From Brevibacillus laterosporus LMG 15441 (lineage in GTDB: Bacteria > Bacillota > Bacilli > Brevibacillales > Brevibacillaceae), in contig NZ_CP007806.1 of assembly GCF_000219535.2 (NCBI RefSeq), positions 2,762,501-2,826,500 of the forward strand: DNA of 64,000 nt, in the 5' to 3' direction. Positions within the stretch are counted from its first letter, which is position 1. The number at the start of each line of letters is the position of its first letter. The translations under genes and the position numbers were made by a program. This document shows, piece by piece, positions 9,089 through 17,555 of the stretch. The notes under the pieces were generated by a model. That model saw only the letters and a program-made list of their open reading frames with translations, was not told where the DNA came from and searched no databases.

Positions 9089-9700
9089 TTGAAATCCTTA
9101 CTGACAGATTCTTTACGTGAAAAGCCAGGCTGCTACATTATTGAAGAGATATTTACTATATTCCCAACAACAACAGAACTACTCCAGGCAACAGTAGAAG
9201 AACTAGTGAGCATCAAGGGAATTGGTACAGCCAAAGCCCGTCAAATTATATCTGCCCTAAGATTAGCTCACACGCTCTCTATTCCTTCTCACTGTTCATA
9301 CACCATCCGCAAACCGGAAGATGTATACAAACCGTTATCATCTGAATTAAGTCATCTACAAAAAGAACATTTTGTTTGCATTTTGCTTAACACAAAAAAT
9401 TACGTAGTTGGCAAAGAAACGATCTCCATTGGATCACTGAATGCCAGCATTGTACATCCAAGAGAGGGGTTTCGCCCAGCTATTAAGCGCGGCTGCGCCT
9501 CTGTTCACAACCACCCTAGCGGCAATCCCAATCCCAATCCCAATCCCAATAAAGAGGATATCGACATCACAAAAAGATTAGTCCAGGCAGGAAACATCAT
9601 TGGAATTGATGTCCTCGATCATATTATCATTGGACACAGCCGTTACTTTAGTCTGAAAGAGCAAGGGCTGCTACTTCAGGATATGGAGGTAAACGTATGA
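9089..9700 (+). CDS. radC: RadC-family JAB/MPN protein with NP-repeat expansion
   Basis: About 203 residues. A helix-hairpin-helix (VSIKGIGTAKARQI, near 47-60) is followed by an MPN/JAB domain with ASVHNHPSG, the H-x-H metal site, and a downstream Asp. The usual HNHPSGxPxPSxxD is stretched to an Asn-Pro repeat because the hexamer aatccc is repeated about four times. Despite its name, RadC has no proven repair role; the mobile-element paralogues are common next to DUF932. The start is uncertain: the TTG at 9089 has a weak site, while a good GGAGGG precedes a TTG in another frame 24 bp upstream that reads ILTANGIEILT, hinting at a frameshift near the 5' end. Confidence 0.75.
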   Translation: MKSLLTDSLREKPGCYIIEEIFTIFPTTTELLQATVEELVSIKGIGTAKARQIISALRLAHTLSIPSHCSYTIRKPEDVYKPLSSELSHLQKEHFVCILLNTKNYVVGKETISIGSLNASIVHPREGFRPAIKRGCASVHNHPSGNPNPNPNPNKEDIDITKRLVQAGNIIGIDVLDHIIIGHSRYFSLKEQGLLLQDMEVNV

Positions 9701-10608
9701 CTGCTACTCTTCAAGCAAATGCACTGGTTGAAACTGATTCGTTATCGGCGCGATGGCATCGGAGGTTCTGACTTGGCAGCCATTTGCAATTTGTCTAAAT
9801 GGAAGCAGCCCATTCATGTATATCTCGAAAAAACAGGTGAATATCCGCCTGAAAAAACGAATGAAGCTGGCTGCCGAATGGGGAACCAGATTAGAACCTT
9901 TAATCGCTGAGAAGTTTGCGAATAATCATCCTGAATATGCCGTTCTTGAACAAAAAGTGATTTATGCTCATCCCCAACACAATTGGGCTTTAGGAAATCT
10001 TGACCACATGATCATCAGTCCGAATCGTGGGCCCGGTATTCTTGAAATCAAAACGGCAAGCGAATATTTGCGTAATGAATGGGATGACGGAAATATCCCT
10101 GACTATTATTACGTCCAGTTGCAATGGTACTTCTTTGTCACCGGGCTAGATTGGGGTTACTTTACTACTTTGATCGGAGGGAACAAGTATCGGGAATATG
10201 AAGTCATGCGTGATGAGGAAATGATTAACCAATTGCTTCGGCTTGCGAGTGATTGTTGGTATTATAATGTGCTTGCTCGTGAGTCTCCTCCTGTTGACGG
10301 TTCTGATGCTTCCACTACCCTATTAAGCCGTATGTATCCTAAAGCGACTAATAAGTTGAATATTCAGTTGAAGCAAACGGACATTTTTGAGAAGTATTTC
10401 GAGAAAAAACAGCAAATCAAACATCTTGAAGAAGTGGCTTCTGAAATAGAGAATCAGATGAAATCTCTGCTGGGGGAGCATGAAATCGGGGTAGCTGGAT
10501 CATACAAAGTAAAATGGGAAAACAGATGGTGAACTAGTGTTGACAGTAAAAAATTGAAGGAAGAGTATCCTTCCATTTATCAGGCGTGTGTCAAAAATAC
10601 TCAAAAAG
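9697..10608 (+). pseudogene. YqaJ-like viral recombinase/exonuclease, frameshifted
   Basis: The start ATG overlaps the radC stop (ATGA). The reading passes through three frames: an N-terminal MTATLQANALVETDSLSAR, then RRDGIGGSDLAAICNLSKW (typical YqaJ start), then KLAAEWGTRLEPLIAEKF, GNLDHMI and ILEIKTAS with VQLQWYFFVTG. The G-x-x-D...E-x-K nuclease core of the lambda-exonuclease fold is recognisable. A TGA after KVKWENRW interrupts a C-terminus that would continue TSVDSKKLKEEYPSIYQACVK. With two frameshifts and one nonsense codon it is inactive. Intact relatives are 5'-3' exonucleases of phage recombination systems. Confidence 0.78.
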
Positions 10609-10936
10609 CGGACTCTTCGTTCATTTCTCTTTTTACATTCTATTTCTATAGTACCATTTGGGGATAGTGTACCTTTTGAAACATGGCTGTCACTATAAAA
10701 ACTGACACATTCATGCTTGCACTTCCCCCATTTATGTCTGATGGTAACAACATTTATCAAACCTCACTCTTATTAGATATGGAATGTAGTATGAAGATAG
10801 TCACTACTACAACTACTGATGGGAATGAAAGGAATGTGTAATATCAAGTTGAGGTAGCTATAATGAAATAGGTTGTAAGTGAATTTAATATAATGAAATC
10901 CCTTTGTTAAAAATACTTTTTCCCAGTTGTAAGTAA
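10609..10936. other. Intergenic stretch without a recognisable gene
   Basis: No convincing ORF with a ribosome site on either strand. It separates the YqaJ relic from a convergent membrane-protein gene. Confidence 0.4.
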
Positions 10937-11380
10937 TTATGATATTAATTTATTTTTTAAATAATTATAGAGATCATCGAACCTTATTATTAAGGCATAA
11001 ATTAATGCTAATACTACAATTCCCATTGATGAAATAGAAATTCCAGAATACATATTTTCTAAAAAAGATACTGAGAAGTAGTAAAGTACGAATGATACTA
11101 CAGTTTCTAAAAGTCTTAATTTTATGCCATTTGAAACCAACTTTGTATTGATCATAGAAGTGATAAAGCTGGATAAAAAAGATGGTATTATCAAGAGATA
11201 CACAATTGTCGAAAAAGCAATCGCGGAAAAAAAGGATTCAATTCTAATTTCAAATATCAAAGACATGAAATATAAAAATAGAGTATGGATTAAGGTGCCA
11301 GCCATGACACCACATACGACTATTCCAAGAATGTAAAAGAAAACAGAAGCATTTAACCAAGGGTACCTCTTCATTTTCAT
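10937..11380 (-). CDS. Four-TM membrane protein, possible immunity partner
   Basis: About 147 residues from the M-K-M-K-R-Y start; AAAGGTGAG lies just upstream, which is why I prefer the 11380/11374 ATG pair to the ORF's first ATG at 11407. Four hydrophobic segments are visible (SVFFYILGIVVCGVMAG; AIAFSTIVYLLIIPSF; VVSFVLYYFSVSF; MGIVVLALIYALII), with a basic C-terminal tail. There is no enzyme motif. It sits directly downstream of a gene for a secreted protein, separated by a long perfect hairpin, the arrangement of many toxin/immunity or bacteriocin/immunity pairs. Function is inferred from context only. Confidence 0.55.
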   Translation of the reverse strand: MKMKRYPWLNASVFFYILGIVVCGVMAGTLIHTLFLYFMSLIFEIRIESFFSAIAFSTIVYLLIIPSFLSSFITSMINTKLVSNGIKLRLLETVVSFVLYYFSVSFLENMYSGISISSMGIVVLALIYALIIRFDDLYNYLKNKLIS

Positions 11381-11391
11381 CTCACCTTTCT

Positions 11392-11449
11392 TCATATAAT
11401 TAATCATAACCTAGACCAATTTTGATCTAGGTTATGATTAATTATATGA
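11392..11449. repeat. Perfect 24-bp inverted repeat with 10-base loop
   Basis: Left arm 11392-11415 and right arm 11426-11449 are exact reverse complements, each starting tcatataattaatcataac on its own strand. The loop is ccaattttga. The repeat overlaps the last codons of the secreted-protein gene and the leader of the membrane-protein gene. No T-run follows on either strand, so it is not a standard intrinsic terminator. An mRNA-stabilising or processing hairpin between the two genes is plausible. Confidence 0.85.
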
Positions 11450-11987
11450 ACCAGAAAATGATATCAGTAATATCCTTTGCTACATCCTCTGGCACGTTAA
11501 ATCTCTTTAACGCTTTTATCAAAGCCTTTTTGGTACCCGTTTCCAGCATTTCGCAAGCATCTGCGATTTCTCTTGAGTATTTCCGTATTAAATCTATAGT
11601 CTTCTCAAGTACCCATCCACCAGCTCTTACGATTTTACCGAAACCTTTAATGGCTTTAAGAGTAGCGCTTACAACTTTTTGCTCTTTGACGATACCTTTA
11701 GGAGTTCCCATAGGTATAATTTTTTTGTTCTTCAAGTCTAAATAAACATTTGCTTCAAGTAGGACGAGTCTAAAGTTTACTGGGTCATAAACTGTCTTAC
11801 CAGAGTCATCAACATACCATCCTGTTTCATGGTCAAAATGCATATTATATTAGCTCGGATCGAAATATTTTGTATCTTTCACAACATTTGTATTAGCAGA
11901 AGAAGCTGTGACAACAGAAGTAAATGTCAAGGATAAGCACGTAACTGAAAGTAGAGACAATATCCCCTTTTTTAGCTTTAAATTCAA
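11442..11987 (-). pseudogene. Secreted protein (bacteriocin/toxin candidate) with in-frame TAA
   Basis: From a TTG at 11987 (GGTGAT upstream) the frame encodes a signal peptide: MNLKLKKG, a hydrophobic core ILSLLSVTCLSLTFTSVV, and cleavage after TASSA. The mature part ANTNVVKDTKYFDPS ends at a TAA, but the same frame goes on with YNMHFDHETGWYVDDSG for 133 more residues. That C-terminal part contains VSATLKAIKGFGKIVRAGGW and a basic amphipathic region ending near DITDIIFWFI. Frame preservation on both sides argues for a single gene of about 180 codons interrupted by one nonsense mutation. The family is unknown to me; the adjacent four-TM protein suggests antimicrobial or toxin function. Confidence 0.6.
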
Positions 11988-11989
11988 AC

Positions 11990-12319
11990 CATATCACCAT
12001 CCAAATTTTTTGGTTTATTGTTTTGGTTTGTTATTCTTGTTGATCAAAACTTTTCTGGCTTCATTCTTAAGTTAAATTCTCCGTTCTTCCCATTCTTGCT
12101 TCTTATTTTCTTGTAAGAGCTTTTTCTTTTCTGATCCCCACAAATTCATAAATAACACTCCAGGCTTAGATGCTTCATAAATAGTTGAAAAACGGCTGTT
12201 TCAAAAGGATTTTATGGTTTTTCGACAAATATTCATGAAGCATTTTTATCTAACTTCTACATTAAATCCCCTGAGAAATTCTGTAAATCGTAATCGTTTT
12301 GTGCTAAGATAAATGTGTG
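11990..12319. other. Intergenic, AT-rich, no gene seen
   Basis: Contains the upstream region of the minus-strand secreted-protein gene. I see no complete ORF with a ribosome site. Confidence 0.35.
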
Positions 12320-12508
12320 TTAATGTTTCACAATTGGACGTTCCTCACTGAGCGGGTGAGAACGTCCTTTTAATGTTCCATCATTCATCACCTCCTCCAA
12401 GGCTATCTTATAGTCTCTTTCTTGTTGAGATGTTGCTTGGTCTCTATATGCTTTAAAAAGTGCCACACATCTTATGAATTCCTTACTACTATAATGTAAA
12501 CGTCAATA
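12320..12508 (-). pseudogene. C-terminal gene fragment of unknown family
   Basis: A minus frame reads LHYSSKEFIRCVALFKAYRD, then QATSQQERDYKIALEEVMND and GTLKGRSHPLSEERPIVKH with a normal stop. The composition looks like real protein, but no start codon or ribosome site exists and a TGA lies just upstream. I do not recognise the family. Confidence 0.35.
12336..12371 (+). terminator. Intrinsic terminator-like hairpin
   Basis: ggacgttcctcac pairs with gtgagaacgtcc (one bulged base) around a 7-base loop and is followed by TTTT. It overlaps the 3' end of the fragment on the opposite strand. It might serve a lost plus-strand gene. Confidence 0.5.
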
Positions 12509-12777
12509 AAAAATAATAGATTGGTTTACTTTTCTTTATTAAAAACCTAATTAATATATAAAAGACCGCCGGCGGTTTCAATTCCGTTGTCTTCATATGG
12601 TTTAATTGTTTATGGATTTACCTCTATAATATTTTTACTGTTTATTACCATTTAATAGTTTTTTTCTTTGATTTTGGTATTGTTAATTCTATAGATTTTG
12701 GTTTTGAATCCTAACCTTACCTCATCGTCTGATATTAACCCAATGTATCAAGAAAAGACTTGATATACTCTTTTTCA

Positions 12778-13633
12778 TTAGATATCATAATGGACGTCAA
12801 GAATCAGATCCACTCCTTTTTGTGCCTGTGTAGCAGCTTGAACAATTAATTTTGGATCTTGTTCAAGTTTTCTTAACCAGGAACTAATATAGGAGGCACT
12901 ATTCTCAATCGTGCTATTATCAATTCCACATACTCCACAAAGCATGGCTGCACCTAATTCAGAAATTAATTCTTCCCTAGAATATGTTTCTGAACCAAAG
13001 ATAATTTTTCCTATTACACCGCTACGATTCAGTCTTGTTCTGTGCCCTGTGCTGTGGAGTATTTCATGAAATAGCGTACAATAAAATTCTTCGACATTTT
13101 TAAAATTACACATCGATGGAATTCTAATCAAATCAAAGAGAGGACTATATGAAGATCTATTATAGCCAAACTTTATTGTAGGAGCATTTCTATATCCTTT
13201 TATAATGGCTTCCGCTTCTTCAATCGGGTTGTGATCGTATACTTTCTTATCTTTTCTTTTACTTAATAATCCCTCACACTCTGTATTAATTTCATAAACT
13301 TTATAGTATCGGATATACGGTATTTTTTTGTAGCTTCACTGTCAAGGTCGACACTACTTTCTTCATCGTCATTAACATCTAACCATGTCCAAAAAACAAT
13401 CATATGTCCTTTTTCCTTTTCTTTTCTTTTATTTTACCTCCAGCATTTTTGATTTGTTTTTTTGTGGCATATTCCCCAGGCTTAAGTAGCATGGTATTTA
13501 TTCCCCTATAAGGTTTTTGAGTAACCCAATTAACAGCCAATCCAATTGAGTTCCAAGGCTTTCTCCATGGGGCAACTCCTTCTTCTAATAATTTTATGAT
13601 TTTATTTGTTATAATCCCATATACCTTACTCAT
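12778..13633 (-). pseudogene. ArdC-like antirestriction protein, degraded
   Basis: The N-terminal part (13633-13400) starts MSKVYGIITNKIIKLLEEG, followed by PWRKPWN, AVNWVTQKPYRGIN and LLKPGEYATKKQIKNAGGKI, the ssDNA-binding domain of ArdC. The C-terminal part (13131-12778) has YCTLFHEILHSTGHRTRLNR, the zincin HExxH-like metallopeptidase site, then SETYSREELISELGAAMLCG and a conserved NSASYISSWL block. Between them the frame is broken by frameshifts and stops. Intact ArdC proteins protect incoming plasmids from restriction. It supports the view that 7.7-14 kb is the corpse of an integrative or conjugative element. Confidence 0.8.
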
Positions 13634-13648
13634 CTAATAGTCTTTCTC

Positions 13649-13969
13649 TTATCGTTTAATTAGTTGGTTTATCTCTTTTTCTATTTGATTCATTCTTGCC
13701 TTGCATTTATTCATCTTTTTTAAACAACTTAGATACCTCTTCATTAGCTTAGCTGTTTCTCTTATGACTGGATTATTCATGTAAAGAAAACATCCACCTT
13801 CATTCAGTATCTCTCGCATTTTATTTTTTTCAAAATAAAACTCTTTCTTTAGATTTTGATATTTTTTACTACGTATTTGAACCATTTTATTTTGAATAAG
13901 TTCATACGTCGTACATTGAATACTGGTATTATTATTGTCAATGTGACAATGCGCTAATTGATTTTTCAT
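13649..13969 (-). CDS. Hypothetical coiled-coil protein next to ardC relic
   Basis: 106 residues, basic, with heptad-like stretches such as LKKMNKCKARMNQIEKEINQ at the C-terminus. The N-terminus has a Cys/His-rich patch (AHCHIDNNN, QCTTYELIQNK). No family is recognisable. It ends 16 bp before the ardC relic on the same strand, so the two were probably co-transcribed in the mobile element. There is no good ribosome site before the ATG, so it may not be expressed. Confidence 0.4.
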   Translation of the reverse strand: MKNQLAHCHIDNNNTSIQCTTYELIQNKMVQIRSKKYQNLKKEFYFEKNKMREILNEGGCFLYMNNPVIRETAKLMKRYLSCLKKMNKCKARMNQIEKEINQLIKR

Positions 13970-14212
13970 GTAATGAACTCCTTTAGTTTTGAGAATTTTT
14001 TTGATATATATTGTTTTTTAGTATTTTTAATTCTTGAATTAGCTGATTAATAGCGTGGGAAGTTTACATGTAACCACCAATTAATTACTTGTAGTACCTC
14101 TAAGAACACCACATCCTCATATCTAGTATTAAGTTGCTGATCTATTTTGCTTCAACATTTCAGCTGACTAATCATTTACACTTCGAGTGCTCTTTTTTAA
14201 TGTATAAACAAC

Positions 14213-14271
14213 AAAAAAAGCTCTTTATGAACACATAAACCCATATTGGGTACATGTACTCACAAAGAGCT
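14213..14271 (-). terminator. Long-stem intrinsic terminator
   Basis: On the minus strand AGCTCTTTGTGA... folds back on ...TCATAAAGAGCT through a long imperfect stem (inner ACCC/GGGT), followed by seven Ts. Symmetry makes it potentially bidirectional. Confidence 0.7.
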
Positions 14272-14530
14272 GATTTATTTTGGTTAACTTCTCAGTACTT
14301 ACAAGTTTTTCAACTGGTAAGATGGCCAAAAAAACAAATAGAATTTGAATACATTATAGTATAGGGCCAACGACCTGTAAATATATTTGTTGATGTTAAA
14401 ACAATATTCTACTCTTCATGGAGTGAATTTTACACCTTTCTGGTCATAAAGATATCCTTTAAAATTTCGTTAGAAGAAGATCTAGACAATAATCTTGAAA
14501 ATGCTAGAATTACAACTTGGGACTTAAATT

Positions 14531-14942
14531 AACAAACATCCTAAGAATGTTAAAACACAAGCTCATCATAGCGTCCCAATAAAAGGTAACACAAAAAATA
14601 ATCCGTATGTCGCATACCAAAAATCAGAGATATCCTTAAGAAAGCTGGAATTGACATTAATAGTGCTGAAAATGGCTTTCTAAGACTTATCCTAACAATA
14701 AGTCTGTGATTCATAAAGGATCTCATCCACAAAAGTATTACCAAGAGGTCTATAATAGACTTTCTGCAAATGAGCATGATTCCAAATGTTTCAAGGAAGA
14801 AGTAGTCAGAACTCTTGACGAGATCAGAGAAGCTCTATTAAACGGTACCTTTATATGGAAAGGGCGATTTACCTATGAAAATATGGAGGCTTTATCACGA
14901 CCAAAACAAATATGCTCAAATTGCCCCGATATCTTCTTTTGA
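14531..14942 (+). pseudogene. AHH-nuclease toxin C-terminal domain, frameshifted
   Basis: Joining frames gives NKHPKNVKTQAHHSVPIKG (the AHH motif of the HNH/EndoVII-like nucleases), then RDILKKAGIDINSAENGF, then PNNKSVIHKGSHPQKYYQEV and YNRLSANEHD. This order and spacing is diagnostic of the AHH family of polymorphic-toxin nucleases (AHH...IL.K.GIDIN...N...L...HKGSHP..Y...V). At least two frameshifts break it, and the N-terminal toxin body is absent. Its 3' end overlaps the immunity gene that follows, the usual toxin-immunity order. Confidence 0.75.
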
Positions 14943-15258
14943 CGAAGATGTAGCAAACCCTTTGCACGATGCTAGAAAAAGCTGGACTTCCAATTGGAAA
15001 ACACCTGATGTAAAAGAAGTTCGCTTCAAAGGGACAAAATGGGTAGATGTAAACTCCTATTTAATCATGCCTCTTTGTAACACCAAAACAAAAAAAGCTT
15101 TGATTTGCTTAATTGAAAATAGTGTAGAATGGTTACCTGTTAATGTACAAAGAAAAAACAAAAAAATGGAAATCAATGAGCATTTTATACTTCATGTAAC
15201 AAATATGGTAGATGCTCTTGATTATGAAAATTCTGCTGTTAGATATTCGCCTTACGAC

Positions 15259-15283
15259 AATCAATCCATTATATGGATTGATA
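15259..15283 (+). repeat. Left copy of 25-bp palindromic target duplication
   Basis: Identical to 16816-16840. It contains 10-bp inverted arms atcaatccat / atggattgat around the centre tat, so the IS landed in, and duplicated, a near-perfect palindrome. Confidence 0.9.
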
Positions 15284-16815
15284 CAGACTGTGGACAAACT
15301 CTTCTTATGCTACTGATATAAGGAGAGTTTGTTTTATTTTTTGTTGGTAAAAAGTCAGTAATTGAAGAAGCTTACGCTTCTCCTTTTCAGGATTCCAGAG
15401 CCAAGTAGCGAGCTTTTTTAAATTCATAGAAGCAAAAACAAGCATCACCTGCATGGTCACTTTTTTAATCCCTCGTAAAGTGGTCCATCTCAAGCCATGC
15501 TTTTCCTTTAAATCTGCAAATACTCGTTCAATCGTTTCTTTTCTTCTTGAATAGATTTCTTTATTTTTTGGCGTATGTCTAAGATGATCAGCTTCTTCTA
15601 TGTATTCCGTCCATATATGACGACTGATTTTTTTCACTGAATCCTTGCTATTTGTACATTGGTTCCGAAAGGAACAATCTTTGCAGATTGATGGATTCGA
15701 TCTGTACATTCGATACCCCTCACGGGTTGTTGTCTCATAAGCTAATATTTCATTTGCAGGACAAATATAGCAATCATAATATTCATCATAAGTATATTCG
15801 TATCTCTTAAAAAATCCATCCTTTGTACGTGGTCGCGTATACGGCATTACAGGACGTATACCAGACGTAATGAGGGTTTTAGCAATATAAGGAGTTTTAT
15901 AGCCTGCATCTACTGCTACTGCATACGGTTTTCCTACTCGATGAATAGCTTGACTTAAAACATCTTGGAACATTTGGCTGTCGTGAACATTAGCAGCTGT
16001 TACTTTTGCACTTAAGATGAATCCGTTCTTATCGCTTGCGGCATGGAAAGAATATGCAAATAATCTTTCTTTTTCATCCTTAATAAACCAACCACTATCA
16101 GGATCGGTAGTGCTCAACTTCACTTCCTTTTTTATAGACTCAGACTTTTTTGGCAAGGGCTTCTTTCCGTGATCGATCCTATCCTGATTTAATTCGTCTG
16201 TTAAGTAAGATAGATATTTTTTAGGCTCTTGTTCAACTATAGTCTTTATGTATTTCTTCTTATTAGCATTAGCCTTTACATGAGTAGAATCAATAAACAT
16301 AACAGAAGGATCAACAAATCGATGCTTAAGAGCTTGTCCAAGAATATGTGCGAAAATGGTTTCAAAGAGGTCTGTATCTTGAAAACGACGAGCATAATTT
16401 TTACCGAAGGTAGAGAAATGAGGAATTGGTTGAGTGAAGTCATAACCGATAAACCACCGATAAGCTACATTCGTTTCCAGTTCTTTGATTGTCTGACGCA
16501 TAGATTTTATTCCAAATAAATATTGAATAAATACGATCTTGATTAAAACAACAGGGTCGACACTCGGTCTCCCATTATCTTGCGAGTATTTGTCTTTTAC
16601 AAGGTCGTATATAAAAGTAAAATCAATTGCTTTCTCAATTTTACGAACTAAATGATTAGAAGGGACAAGCTCATCTAATGAAACAACGGACAGTTGGTAA
16701 CGGGCTTCTGCATCTTGTCTTTTTAACAAGAAACTCACTCCTTTCCACTATATTCATACATTCAACAAAAAAGCGTGCAGACCTTCATACCTTTCGGTAT
16801 TTTGTCTACACGCTG
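15284..16815. mobile_element. IS1182-family insertion sequence, apparently complete
   Basis: The 1,532-bp element is bounded by imperfect terminal inverted repeats (cagactgtggacaaa at left; cagcgtgtagacaaa reading in from the right). It carries one transposase gene on the minus strand. It is flanked by a 25-bp direct repeat (15259-15283 and 16816-16840) produced on insertion into the Imm11-like gene. With an open transposase and intact ends it could still be mobile. Confidence 0.85.
15305..16738 (-). CDS. IS1182-family DDE transposase
   Basis: 477 residues, uninterrupted. It starts MSFLLKRQDAEARYQLSVVS with the DUF772-type N-terminal domain (QYLFGIKSMRQTIKELETNV; WFIGYDFTQPIPHFSTFGK). A DDE catalytic core follows: FIDSTHVKANANK for the first Asp, AVDAGYKTPYIAKTL for the second, and RRKETIERVFADLKEKHGL for the Glu. 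A Cys-rich motif (CYICPANE, CKDCSFRNQC) lies between. This is the usual architecture of IS1182 transposases. The length is normal for the family. Confidence 0.92.
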   Translation of the reverse strand: MSFLLKRQDAEARYQLSVVSLDELVPSNHLVRKIEKAIDFTFIYDLVKDKYSQDNGRPSVDPVVLIKIVFIQYLFGIKSMRQTIKELETNVAYRWFIGYDFTQPIPHFSTFGKNYARRFQDTDLFETIFAHILGQALKHRFVDPSVMFIDSTHVKANANKKKYIKTIVEQEPKKYLSYLTDELNQDRIDHGKKPLPKKSESIKKEVKLSTTDPDSGWFIKDEKERLFAYSFHAASDKNGFILSAKVTAANVHDSQMFQDVLSQAIHRVGKPYAVAVDAGYKTPYIAKTLITSGIRPVMPYTRPRTKDGFFKRYEYTYDEYYDCYICPANEILAYETTTREGYRMYRSNPSICKDCSFRNQCTNSKDSVKKISRHIWTEYIEEADHLRHTPKNKEIYSRRKETIERVFADLKEKHGLRWTTLRGIKKVTMQVMLVFASMNLKKLATWLWNPEKEKRKLLQLLTFYQQKIKQTLLISVA

Positions 16816-16840
16816 AATCAATCCATTATATGGATTGATA
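16816..16840 (+). repeat. Right copy of 25-bp palindromic target duplication
   Basis: Exact copy of 15259-15283 flanking the other end of the IS. The immunity-gene frame resumes in phase directly after it. Confidence 0.9.
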
Positions 16841-17049
16841 AGTTCTCATTCCTTGAAGAGAAGATTTCCGGGCAACACATTTTCAAGTTGCCTGAAATGC
16901 CCAAAAATCATGTGTTTGTTTCAGATAAATTTCGAAACCTCGTGATAGATAATGGGATAATTGGATGGGAATTCATTGAAGAATGGGATTCTGAAAAATA
17001 GTTAGTCTATAGCAGCAGAGATCCTTAGCATGATATAAGGGTCTCTGCA

Positions 17050-17386
17050 CTAGTTTTATTTTTAAGTAATTCCAAATTAAAATTTACTCCCTCATTATCA
17101 TTTTTTAACTTGATTTGTTTATACGTTGAATCAAACTTCTCCACCCATCCCCAAGCAGATTCAATTACTCCTCTACCCTCTTTTGTTTCTTTCCACCAGC
17201 TAATTGTAAGGGCATAGTCATATTGACGTAAGTCAGATATTCTATAACAAAACTCGACTGCCCATCCTCTTCAATGATTGGCTTCTCGATTAGTTCCTTA
17301 TCCTCATGAAATTGTTGTAGCATCTCGACATGCTCTGGCAAGATGAATTTCGTTACAAGTGGATCAAGAATTTTGCTAGATATCAA
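17050..17386 (-). pseudogene. Relic of a recurrent unknown gene (copy 1)
   Basis: In mixed frames the minus strand reads QFHEDKELIEKPIIEEDG, then FCYRISDLRQYDYALTISWW, KETKEGRGVIESAWGWVEK and a C-terminal DSTYKQIKLKNDNEGVNFN. A frameshift near 17265 breaks it. The same block (EKPII-ED...QYDYA...K-RV) recurs at about 19.7 kb and 63.9 kb. I do not recognise the family; repeated copies near toxin genes suggest an immunity-type or conflict gene that decays often. Confidence 0.5.
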
Positions 17387-17555
17387 AACATCTCCTTAAA
17401 CACAATTATATATTCCTATTTTATTAAATCATACGAAATGAAAACCGTACAATTAGAATGAAATGAAAAACTGGATTCCATTTCACAAGGAATTTCGGCC
17501 TCTCCATGTCAGCGTCTTATTAAAGCTCCTTCAGTTGAAAAACATCTTACTTTCG

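Larger units (their letters stand above)
14875..17001 (+). pseudogene. Imm11-like immunity gene split by an IS element
   Basis: The 5' part (14875-15283) encodes MKIWRLYHDQNKYAQIAPI and on to AVRYSPYDNQSIIWID. The 3' part (16841-17001) encodes KFSFLEEKISGQHIFKLPEM, then FVSDKFRNLVIDNGIIGWEF. Removing the IS and one copy of its 25-bp direct repeat gives a single 189-codon frame. The C-terminal block VFVSDKFrn...G..G.eF matches the Imm11 (DUF1629) immunity family. It directly follows an AHH-nuclease relic, so it probably neutralised that toxin. Both members of the pair are now dead. Confidence 0.75.

Noticed and set aside
16229-16519. Plus-strand ORF within the IS
   Set aside because: Shadow of the transposase gene on the minus strand.
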